From assembly GCA_047972135.1 (NCBI GenBank), contig JBKEAJ010000118.1, positions 1 to 64,000 of the forward strand: DNA of 64,000 nt, read 5' to 3'. A program made the translations under genes and the position numbers. Source of the DNA: JBKEAJ01 sp047972135. GTDB lineage: Bacteria > Bacteroidota > Bacteroidia > Bacteroidales > Prolixibacteraceae. The notes under the pieces were generated by a model, which searched no databases, was not told the origin of the DNA, and saw nothing but the letters and a program-made list of their open reading frames with translations. Positions 53,985-61,228 of this stretch are shown in pieces. The stretch's first letter is position 1, and each line of letters starts with the position of its first letter.

Positions 53985-54108
53985 ATGAAACTTCCATGCA
54001 GTAGGCTTTAAGTTATATGCAATAAGCCTAACTACACACAGAAGGATGATTAAAAACAGCAAAAGCATAAAGCCTATAGCTTACAGCTTATTGCAAAATT
54101 ATAAACAA
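53985..54108 (+). repeat. 124-bp start-site element, full copy upstream of the SPOR lipoprotein
   Basis: It is flanked by a perfect 18-bp direct repeat, AATTATAAACAAATGAAA, at 53973-53990 and 54097-54114, exactly 124 bp apart. Both repeats contain an ATG. The first opens the short frame MKLPCSRL, the second is the real start. Internal words match the leuB copy, including GGATGATTAAAAACAGC, where an alternative in-frame ATG (54046) lies. Confidence 0.92.
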
Positions 54109-54687
54109 ATGAAAAACACAGGTCTATTATTAGCAATAGCAGCAGTAATATCAGTGGCAGGCTGCAAATCGAAATCATATACATCAGGCAACGACGAGGC
54201 GTATTCCGACAGTGCCCCATACGTAGGGAAATCGACAGAGGAAGAAACTAAAGACGACAGCTACACAACTAGTGTCTACAACAAGGATAATACAATCCCT
54301 GAAAAACCGCAATCCACAAAAGAGGAAGAAGAGGAATCTCGTCCGTCCATATCTATGGAAGAGATTGAGTTAGCAGCCAAAGAAGAAGCAAAAACCAGCA
54401 CTCGCACAGAGGACGTAGAAGCAGTGGAAGACGACATGAACTATGCTGGCAACAGTGCATTTTTCGTCATAGTCGGCAGTTTTGCAGAAATCGACAATGC
54501 TCGCAAAGAAAAGCAGAATTTCATCGACAAAGGTTATGAGGCTGTTATTTTGAAGAGCAACAAAAATGGCTACTATCGGGTGAGCATCGGCTCTTACACA
54601 GAAAAACCCAGAGCTTATTTACTTATCAACGAAGTTAAAAATAAATACTCTCAATATAATGATTCTTGGGTATTAATAAAGGAGTGA
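54109..54687 (+). CDS. Lipoprotein with C-terminal SPOR domain
   Basis: 192 residues from the ATG at 54109. A lipoprotein signal peptide ends at Cys19 (ISVAGC). A long acidic, low-complexity region follows (about 25-115, rich in Glu, Ser, Thr). The SPOR domain (about 117-190) opens FFVIVGSFAEIDNARK and ends WVLIKE. SPOR domains bind peptidoglycan glycan stripped of stem peptides, usually at division sites. Starting at 54046 would add a 21-residue extension carried by the repeat and lengthen the positively charged front of the signal peptide. Confidence 0.88.
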   Translation: MKNTGLLLAIAAVISVAGCKSKSYTSGNDEAYSDSAPYVGKSTEEETKDDSYTTSVYNKDNTIPEKPQSTKEEEEESRPSISMEEIELAAKEEAKTSTRTEDVEAVEDDMNYAGNSAFFVIVGSFAEIDNARKEKQNFIDKGYEAVILKSNKNGYYRVSIGSYTEKPRAYLLINEVKNKYSQYNDSWVLIKE

Positions 54688-55205
54688 GCGGAATGCAATT
54701 TGTTTATAGGTGACAATTTTTTCTTATAAGCACATTTTCAATCCTGCAAGGATTAAGAAAAAAATCAAAAAGGCACACAGCTCTCTAAAATACACCATCA
54801 CTATACTCGAAATGAAAACACAATACGCACATCACTACAAACAGCCTGCACAGCTGGAGAAACTCAGAACAAACAAAAATAGCACCCTACTATAAAACAG
54901 ACATATACATACAATGTGTAATATAAAATATTTCTATCAACTCTTCTTTTAGAACAAAAAACTCTTTTACAGCAAAAAAATAGATAGACGCAAACTACAC
55001 AAAAACACACAAAGAAAAAATTATCTTTTCCAATAAAAATATCTGCATTTTGTTTGCATATTACACAAATTGCGTATATCTGCAAGCGGAAATAACATAA
55101 AACAAGAAGAAGCGCATGGGAAAGAAACACCTAAAAGACTGATAGACAGGGAATTAAGTTTAATGACAATAAAACAATTAGTAGTGTTCATTAAATTAAA
55201 AAATT
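54688..55205. other. AT-rich intergenic region before the coiled-coil lipoprotein
   Basis: This is a 518-bp gap with many A-runs. Short open frames exist on both strands, but none shows family character, a signal peptide or codon use like its neighbours. No exact TAnnTTTG promoter or intrinsic terminator was found. Confidence 0.5.
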
Positions 55206-57068
55206 ATGAGAAATTATTTATTATGCATGTTAGCAGCACTAACATGTTTTGCGTGTGTTGACGACAAAGAGTCCAGCTACGTAACGGATTTAAGAAGTTC
55301 AAAAGCAGCATGGCTCAAAGCCGAAACAGAGTACATGGCTGCACAAACAGCCTTGCAAGTAACGCAAGAGAAATTGATAGCCGCTCAAGTTGAGACAGAA
55401 GCAGCAAACAAGGCTCTGCTTGATGCACAAAAGGCATATCAGGACATTCAAAACAAACTGGCAGAGGATGTTGCGAATGTTGAACTACAACAAAAAGAAG
55501 CAGAATTGGCAAAGCAAGTTCAAGAAAACAAAGAAGCTGCTGCTAGATGGGAAATGCAGTCTTTAGAACTAGCAAAGCAACATGAAGCGCAGATGCTAAA
55601 TTTGGAGGCAAGCTTGATAGCAGCAAAAGCTGCTCTTGAGCTCGAAAAAGCTAATGCAGAGCTAGCCAAAAATGATATTTTACTTAAATATATCGCTGCG
55701 TACGAGACTGCTTTAACGAAGGTACAAAATACACAGAATGATATAAATGCTGCTTACACAAGTCTAAAAAATGCGACTGATAATCGTGAAGATGCTATTA
55801 CAGGAGAAAAGTCTAACTTAGAGACATACGAAAAAACGCTTGCATCAGATCAGGAAATGCTTGCATTATACACAAAACTACAAGCTTCTGGGGCAGATGG
55901 TAAGGCCGACATTGAGGCAAAAATTAAAGAAGCTGAAGCTGCACGTGATGCTGCTAAAGACGAGATTGAGAAGAAAGACGTAGTGAAAACTAAGATTAAA
56001 GACGTACTAATCAGCAACTATGCTTTCAACTTATCTCTGTCTCTTTCTCAAGATATTCCTAACAAGAAGGCGTTTTATTTCCCCATATCTATGGACGATT
56101 TTATAGATGGAGAAACCTACGGAGGATTAATTGACACAACAACAATTCTTATGCAAGGGATTCGCACTTTTGTAGAAGCAGAGGACAAAGGGTTAATACC
56201 ATACAATCCGAGTGCTAAACTAGCGTACTTTAATGTTGGTTTGCCTTGGTTAGCATACGACGATGTGGATATGTCTGAACTTAACAAAAAAATAGCTCGT
56301 CTTGAAGAGTTCGATATTAATGTTGCTAACAGAGACCTCGGTGAAAGGCTTGCGGACTCTGTAAAATTTCAAGACTCTGTAAACAATTACACAACGAGGA
56401 GAGATAATGCATCTTTGGCATACTATCAAGCGAAAGATGAAGAAGATATAGCACATAGAGCTTATATAGCTTCAAACTCTAGCTCTGACTCTTCAATTTG
56501 GAGGGCTAAACAAAAAATTTCTCAAAACAGAGATTCGATATTAACTGTCGAAGAGGCTAACCTTAGCACTCACAAAACTACTTTAGAGACAACTATCACA
56601 GCTATTAACAATTTGCGTGATGATATAGGAAACAACGGCAGCAAGCTTGCTGTTGCAAAAGATCTTAAAGCATTAGTAGAGGCAGGTGAATACAAAAAGG
56701 TTCTTGATGCAAGAGACTCTGTTATCAGTTCATACAATGATGTTGACAAAGAGCTGACTAATCTATATACAATAAGGGATTACAATGACAATCTTATTAG
56801 TAGTCTTAAAACTAGTTTAGGAACTCACAATTTCGATGCTTTGGTAGAGTTGTACACTGAGAAAGTAGCAAGCTCTCAGAAGAAAGTAGACGACACAAAG
56901 GCTCTTATTGCTCAGTTGGAGTCTACAGTATCGGGGGCAAACTCTTATCAAATCCAGATAGACTACTACACTGCAAAAATCGAGGCATTGAAGAAAGAGC
57001 TAACAGTACTTCAGACAGAAGCAAACAGGCTTAAGGAGCTTGTTGCTAATACTGAAACTGTAAGCTAA
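55206..57068 (+). CDS. Large coiled-coil lipoprotein of unknown function
   Basis: 620 residues. A lipoprotein signal ends at Cys17 (ALTCFAC). A long Ala/Glu/Gln/Lys-rich coiled coil runs from about 28 to 255. A distinct, less charged segment (about 265-350) contains AFYFPISMDDFIDGETYGG and LAYFNVGLPWLAYDDVD. A second coiled-coil region extends from about 355 to 615. It has the shape of a periplasmic spacer or scaffold anchored in a membrane by lipid. I do not recognise a family. It is followed by a small barrel gene that is frameshifted, so the two may have formed an envelope-spanning pair. Confidence 0.85.
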   Translation: MRNYLLCMLAALTCFACVDDKESSYVTDLRSSKAAWLKAETEYMAAQTALQVTQEKLIAAQVETEAANKALLDAQKAYQDIQNKLAEDVANVELQQKEAELAKQVQENKEAAARWEMQSLELAKQHEAQMLNLEASLIAAKAALELEKANAELAKNDILLKYIAAYETALTKVQNTQNDINAAYTSLKNATDNREDAITGEKSNLETYEKTLASDQEMLALYTKLQASGADGKADIEAKIKEAEAARDAAKDEIEKKDVVKTKIKDVLISNYAFNLSLSLSQDIPNKKAFYFPISMDDFIDGETYGGLIDTTTILMQGIRTFVEAEDKGLIPYNPSAKLAYFNVGLPWLAYDDVDMSELNKKIARLEEFDINVANRDLGERLADSVKFQDSVNNYTTRRDNASLAYYQAKDEEDIAHRAYIASNSSSDSSIWRAKQKISQNRDSILTVEEANLSTHKTTLETTITAINNLRDDIGNNGSKLAVAKDLKALVEAGEYKKVLDARDSVISSYNDVDKELTNLYTIRDYNDNLISSLKTSLGTHNFDALVELYTEKVASSQKKVDDTKALIAQLESTVSGANSYQIQIDYYTAKIEALKKELTVLQTEANRLKELVANTETVS

Positions 57069-57140
57069 GCTAGTGTAGAATATTTACAGGGAGAGGGCTT
57101 CCTGCTAAAGGACAGCCCCTTTCCGATAAAAAACACATAC

Positions 57141-57678
57141 ATGAGAATAAATCAATTATTACTAATGGTGGTGGCATTCCTAGCTGGTGGTTTCCAACTC
57201 CAAGCGCAAGACGACGAAAAAACAAAGGAATCGTCTGAGATGCAGGGAGTGGGACCTGTAAAAGGAGATTTCACCGCATCGTTGAATTTCGGTTCGCGTG
57301 CATACTTAGGAGTAGCTGCGCCACAGCCGGATTTAGGAACATATACAATCTCATCACCTTCGGGCAGTGGATTCGACATAAGTCCGTCTATCAACATCGA
57401 AGGCAAGTACTTCATATCAGATAAATGGGCAGTGAAACTACTTGGAGGACTTTCGTACAGCTATCGGCGAGACTTTTGGTTTCGGCTTGAATGCAAGTGC
57501 TGGCATAGATTACTATTTCAACAGAACCATATTCCTTGGTTTAGAAATAAGTCCAATTAGCTATGAATACGCTGTTTACAACATTAGACCACAACAAGGA
57601 CTAAGTCTGTTATCAGCAGATACTCATGGGTTCAACTTTATTTCTAATCCTCAATTGAAAGTAGGGTTCAGGTTCTAG
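57141..57678 (+). pseudogene. Small outer-membrane beta-barrel protein, broken by a frameshift
   Basis: The first frame (57141-57560) has a signal peptide to about 22 (LQAQ) and strands up to VKLLGGLSYSY. It then turns into non-barrel sequence (RLECKCWHRLL). The +1 frame, open over 57442-57678, carries the missing barrel half: GFGLNASAGIDYYFNRTIFL through LKVGFRF with a terminal Phe. A one-base change (or a small deletion) near 57460-57480 would restore one barrel of about 178 residues. This could be a true inactivation, phase variation or a sequence error. Confidence 0.8.
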
Positions 57679-57737
57679 GAGATAAACATTAAGAAAGACG
57701 CTTAATCGGCAAATCTTTCTTATTCATTCTGTTATAC

Positions 57738-57769
57738 GGGAGGTGTTTCATGGGCATCTCCCTTTTTTT
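57738..57769 (+). terminator. Intrinsic terminator after the barrel gene
   Basis: GGGAGGTG pairs with CATCTCCC (one G-T wobble) around the loop TTTCATGGG and is followed by seven T residues. It reaches the stop codon of the convergent ilvA gene. Confidence 0.85.
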
Positions 57770-59018
57770 ATATAAAAATTTCAAGGAAGGAAGGTTTATC
57801 GTTCAAGTATTCAAACTCTATATTCATCCTTTGCATATTGTCTATTAGGTGCTTAATTTCGCCAGGGTTTACTACTTCAATGCCTATGACTATCGGTCCG
57901 CGTTCTCTGTGTGTTTTTTTCGCATACTCAAAATGCGTAATATCATCGGTAGGTGCAAGTACATTCTCCAAAAAGTCTTTTAATGCCCCTGCTCGCTGCG
58001 GAATATTAACTATGAAATAATGCTTTATGCCCTCATAAATCATCGAGCGTTCACGGATTTCCTCAGTTCGAGTTATATCATTGTTGCCTCCAGAGATAAC
58101 ACACACCACATTCTTGCCTTTTATTTCATCTTTCATATAGTCTAGCGCAGCAATGGAGAGAGCCCCTGCTGGTTCGACAATTATCCCTTTATCATTGTAC
58201 AAATCCAAAATCGTTGTACACACCTTTCCCTCAGGGACACATATTATCTCGTCGACCACGCTTTTGCAAATTTCGACGTTCAGCTTGCCACATTGCTTCA
58301 CCGATGCCCCGTCGACAAACTTATCAATATGCTCCAATTTTACAGGACTACCGGTATCTAAGGCTGCTTTCATCGAGGCTGCCCCCATTGGCTCAACAGC
58401 TACTATCTTAGTGTCGGGCGAAAGTGTTTTTAAATATCCCCCTGCTCCAGCAATCAATCCGCCTCCCCCCACAGGAATAAACACATAATCGATTTTAGCT
58501 TTCGCCTGTTGGAATATCTCCAAGCCGACAGTGCCCTGTCCCTCTATAATCTTCTCGTCATCGAAGGGATGAATAATCTCCCTGCCCGTTTCTCTTGCAA
58601 AATCCGACGCAATGCTGCTGGTGTCGTCAAAGGTATCACCACTCAGGACAATCTCCACATATTTACCTCCAAACATCCGTACCTGATTAACCTTCTGGCG
58701 TGGTGTAGTGGCAGGCATATAAATAAATCCAGACATTTTCAGTCTACTACAAGAAAAAGCCACGCCCTGTGCATGATTGCCCGCACTGGCACAGACAATC
58801 CCTTTGTTTTTCTTCTCTTCCGACAAACCGGAGATTTTATTATATGCTCCTCTTATCTTGTAAGACCTCACCTGCTGAAGGTCTTCTCTTTTGAAAAGAA
58901 TATTTGCTTTATATCGCTTCTTTAATGTACTACTCTCTTCCAAGGGTGTTTCTATAACCACATGGTCGATATTGTGTTTAGCCTTAGCTATATCGTCAGG
59001 ATTCGGAAAATATGACAT
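57768..59018 (-). CDS. ilvA: Threonine ammonia-lyase (threonine dehydratase)
   Basis: 416 residues from the ATG at 59018; the longer frame uses TTG and lies in the promoter. The PLP lysine is Lys54 in RSYKIRGAYN. SAGNHAQGVAFS and the glycine loop PVGGGGLIAG bind the cofactor phosphate. A single C-terminal ACT-like domain (about 330-415, FIVNIPQRAGALKDFLE) may sense isoleucine or valine. It makes 2-oxobutanoate for isoleucine. It is monocistronic and convergent with the barrel gene. Confidence 0.94.
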   Translation of the reverse strand: MSYFPNPDDIAKAKHNIDHVVIETPLEESSTLKKRYKANILFKREDLQQVRSYKIRGAYNKISGLSEEKKNKGIVCASAGNHAQGVAFSCSRLKMSGFIYMPATTPRQKVNQVRMFGGKYVEIVLSGDTFDDTSSIASDFARETGREIIHPFDDEKIIEGQGTVGLEIFQQAKAKIDYVFIPVGGGGLIAGAGGYLKTLSPDTKIVAVEPMGAASMKAALDTGSPVKLEHIDKFVDGASVKQCGKLNVEICKSVVDEIICVPEGKVCTTILDLYNDKGIIVEPAGALSIAALDYMKDEIKGKNVVCVISGGNNDITRTEEIRERSMIYEGIKHYFIVNIPQRAGALKDFLENVLAPTDDITHFEYAKKTHRERGPIVIGIEVVNPGEIKHLIDNMQRMNIEFEYLNDKPSFLEIFI

Positions 59019-59036
59019 TTCGTATTTCTTTAGCTG

Positions 59037-59044
59037 CAAATTTA
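59037..59044 (-). promoter_or_regulatory. -7 box of ilvA
   Basis: Plus strand CAAATTTA reads TAAATTTG on the minus strand. It leaves a leader of only about 13 nt. Confidence 0.55.
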
Positions 59045-59087
59045 GTAAATCATTTTGAGCTTTGAGATTTTCCTCCCCCTCATCAAC

Positions 59088-59459
59088 GTCATTGCCACGC
59101 TACGCTCGCAATGACTGGAAATGTAGATACTACGATATTACAAAGCTACGATGTGGGCTGTTTATGGCTGCAAGCCATAATTAATTCAGCCCATGGCAAC
59201 GCCATGGGTAAAGATACACCCCCACCCCGCTTGCGGCACCCCTCCTCCACGTGGAGGGGATTTAGAAACTCTCCTCCTTGTGGAGGAGGAGTACCCGAAG
59301 GGGGAGGAGGTGGCTGTTTTGGCTTATAGCTTACAGCCTATAGCCTAAAAAAAAGGTTTGATGTTTAGGGACTTAGTCCCGATATCTTCGTAGAAAAGAT
59401 GTAGGCGAAAATATAGGTGGTATGCACCGTTTTTAAGAACAGCTCTTTGGCTGAATAGT
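59088..59459 (+). repeat. Composite repeat, copy 3
   Basis: In order: a shortened palindrome A (59088-59115, deleted between two ATTGC words), the ACGATATTACAAAGCTACGATGTGG linker, a TATGGCTGCAAGCCATA hairpin, palindrome E (59189-59209), module B (59221-59320), a GGCTTATAGCTTACAGCC block, module C (59366-59393), and the TTTTTAAGAACAGCTCTTTGGCTG end. It is the inverted partner of 52707-53206 and is direct relative to 3648-4036. Confidence 0.9.
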
Positions 59460-59490
59460 ACTTTAAACCCCAAACATTAAAAATTATCTG

Positions 59491-59498
59491 TAAATTTG
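59491..59498 (+). promoter_or_regulatory. -7 box of the Crp/Fnr gene
   Basis: TAAATTTG fits TAnnTTTG. The leader to the ATG at 59532 is about 29 nt. The longer open frame starting at 59496 overlaps this box and is unlikely to be used. Confidence 0.6.
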
Positions 59499-59531
59499 TG
59501 GCGAGAGGCTTTAATCAAAAACGGTAATAGC

Positions 59532-60095
59532 ATGAATTTTTCCGAATATATAAATAGCATCATAGCCCTTAGTCCACAGGCAGAGAGAGAGCTTTTGTCT
59601 TTTTTCCAAAGAACAGAATACAGAAAAGGCGATATGCTATTCAAACAAGGTGAGATATGCCGCAAAGTATTTATAATCGAGAGGGGTCTGGCAAGGATAT
59701 TCTACTACTCGGAGGATGGCAAAGATGTTACGGCATGGTTTTCCGACGAGCAGTCGCCATCGGCATCAGCAGACAGTTTTTTCCACAAGCGAGAGTCTAA
59801 AACCAATTGCGAACTGCTAGAAAACTCCGTCGTCTACACCATAACATCCGACGATTTGGAACGCCTGCTCAACCAAAATCATGATTTTGCAAAAATAGCC
59901 TTTCATTTTCTGTCTAAGATTACCATTGCTCTTATTGACTTCTCTGAGAATCTGAAATTTCACACTGCCAAAGAGCGATACACCTACCTCATGCAAAATC
60001 AACCACAGATTTTCCAACGCGTTCCGCAAGTCCAAATAGCCTCATATTTAGGTATCACCCCCGAAACTCTGAGCCGCCTGCGAGCCGAAAAATAA
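59532..60095 (+). CDS. Crp/Fnr family transcription regulator
   Basis: 187 residues from the ATG at 59532. The cyclic-nucleotide-binding-like beta barrel covers about 20-110 (KGDMLFKQGEICRKVFIIERG), a dimerisation helix about 115-145, and the helix-turn-helix about 164-187. The recognition helix PETLSR (Glu178, Ser181, Arg182) has the Glu/Ser/Arg set that FNR uses to read TTGAT half-sites. The N-terminal cysteine cluster of FNR is missing, and the cAMP-binding arginine is not evident, so the effector is unknown. A perfect FNR-type site lies 5 bp after its stop, in front of the efflux genes. Confidence 0.92.
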   Translation: MNFSEYINSIIALSPQAERELLSFFQRTEYRKGDMLFKQGEICRKVFIIERGLARIFYYSEDGKDVTAWFSDEQSPSASADSFFHKRESKTNCELLENSVVYTITSDDLERLLNQNHDFAKIAFHFLSKITIALIDFSENLKFHTAKERYTYLMQNQPQIFQRVPQVQIASYLGITPETLSRLRAEK

Positions 60096-60099
60096 TTTC

Positions 60100-60113
60100 T
60101 TGATATATATCAA
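60100..60113. promoter_or_regulatory. FNR-type operator TTGAT-ATAT-ATCAA
   Basis: A perfect 14-bp palindrome equal to the FNR consensus TTGAT-N4-ATCAA. It is centred at 60106.5. A TCATCTTTG near-match to the -7 box lies at 60135-60143, implying transcription near 60148. The site centre would then be about 41 bp upstream of the transcription start, the classical activating position. Confidence 0.75.
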
Positions 60114-60185
60114 TCTTCAGACTTTTTGTTAGTCTCATCTTTGCAATGCAAAATTTCACATACAACAAAAGATAATAAGACAAAG

Positions 60186-61223
60186 ATGAAATTAAAAGGA
60201 GTTTATCTGTCGTTGATGCTTGTATTTCCGGCACTAATCGGCTGCCAGAAAGACAAAACGACAGAACAAACAAAAGACGAAAGAATAGCAGTCGAGACAC
60301 AGAAGATTGAGATTAGTTCGACAAGTAAGCAGCTGAGGGTCAGCGGCAACATTGAGGGCAACAAGACTGTGCGCTTAGGTTTTATGGTCGCCGGCAAAAT
60401 AAATCATATCTCTACCGACGAAGGCGAGATAATCAGGAAAGGTGCTTTATTGGCAAGTCTAGACACTGAGAGCTACGAGATAGCACTAGAGATGGCAGAT
60501 ATCGGTTTAGACCAAATGCAGGACGACTACGACCGTCTCAAAATACTACATAATCGCAAAAGCATTGCCGAGAGCGACTTTGTAAAAGCTAGCAACGGAC
60601 TACGGACTGCAAAAGCACAACAGCATCTTCACGCCAAGAACCTAAAAGATTGCAAGCTCTACTCGCCAATAAGCGGAGTGTTATTAAAAAAGGGTGTTGA
60701 AGAAGGGGAGATTATCGACAAGGGCATACAGATTTTTGCCGTGTCGGATATTTTCACGGTAAAGGCAAACGCAGCAATTCCTGAGATGGAACTCCATTAT
60801 GCAAAAAAGGGCAGCAAGGCATCTGTTTACGTAGCAGCTCTTGACTCTACATTTGAGGGAACCATCACCGAAGTAGGGACTCTTGCCGATCCCGAGACCC
60901 GAACCTTCCCTGTAAAGATAAATCTTTCGAACCCTAAGCTACTCATCCGTCCGGGCATGACAGCTGAAGTACAGATAGGCACTGATGTTTCAAGAGATTT
61001 GCTCAGTATTCCCATCAGTGCGGTACTGCACGATTTAGACAACTCGGCTTATGTTTTCGTTGCCGACACCAAAAAAGGACAAGCCTATAAACGCACAGTG
61101 TCGCTCGGTAAAATATCAGGCAGCGAAGTAGAAGTTGTTTCTGGTTTGAGTAGAGGAGAGCTGATAGTTACAGGCGGCGCACAGAAGTTGAGCAACGGCA
61201 GTCTTATTCAATTGAAAAATTGA
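60186..61223 (+). CDS. RND efflux periplasmic adaptor (membrane fusion protein), lipoprotein
   Basis: 345 residues from the ATG at 60186. The lipobox ends at Cys20 (PALIGC). A biotinyl-lipoyl-like hairpin domain (about 50-170, VAGKINHISTDEGEIIRKGALLA and LKDCKLYSPISGVLLKKGV) encloses a short coiled coil. The beta-barrel and membrane-proximal domains follow. The adaptor links the inner-membrane pump to an outer-membrane channel. The pump gene starts 5 bp downstream; no TolC-type gene is visible before the window ends. Confidence 0.92.
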   Translation: MKLKGVYLSLMLVFPALIGCQKDKTTEQTKDERIAVETQKIEISSTSKQLRVSGNIEGNKTVRLGFMVAGKINHISTDEGEIIRKGALLASLDTESYEIALEMADIGLDQMQDDYDRLKILHNRKSIAESDFVKASNGLRTAKAQQHLHAKNLKDCKLYSPISGVLLKKGVEEGEIIDKGIQIFAVSDIFTVKANAAIPEMELHYAKKGSKASVYVAALDSTFEGTITEVGTLADPETRTFPVKINLSNPKLLIRPGMTAEVQIGTDVSRDLLSIPISAVLHDLDNSAYVFVADTKKGQAYKRTVSLGKISGSEVEVVSGLSRGELIVTGGAQKLSNGSLIQLKN

Positions 61224-61228
61224 AAAAA

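Noticed and set aside
54710..54895. Short plus-strand frame in the AT-rich gap
   Set aside because: There is no homology-like motif, signal peptide or promoter. It is lysine- and asparagine-rich, as expected by chance in AT-rich DNA.
54864..55130. Cysteine- and phenylalanine-rich minus-strand frame
   Set aside because: Its odd composition comes from the complement of A-rich plus-strand sequence. It has no consistent metal-site spacing.
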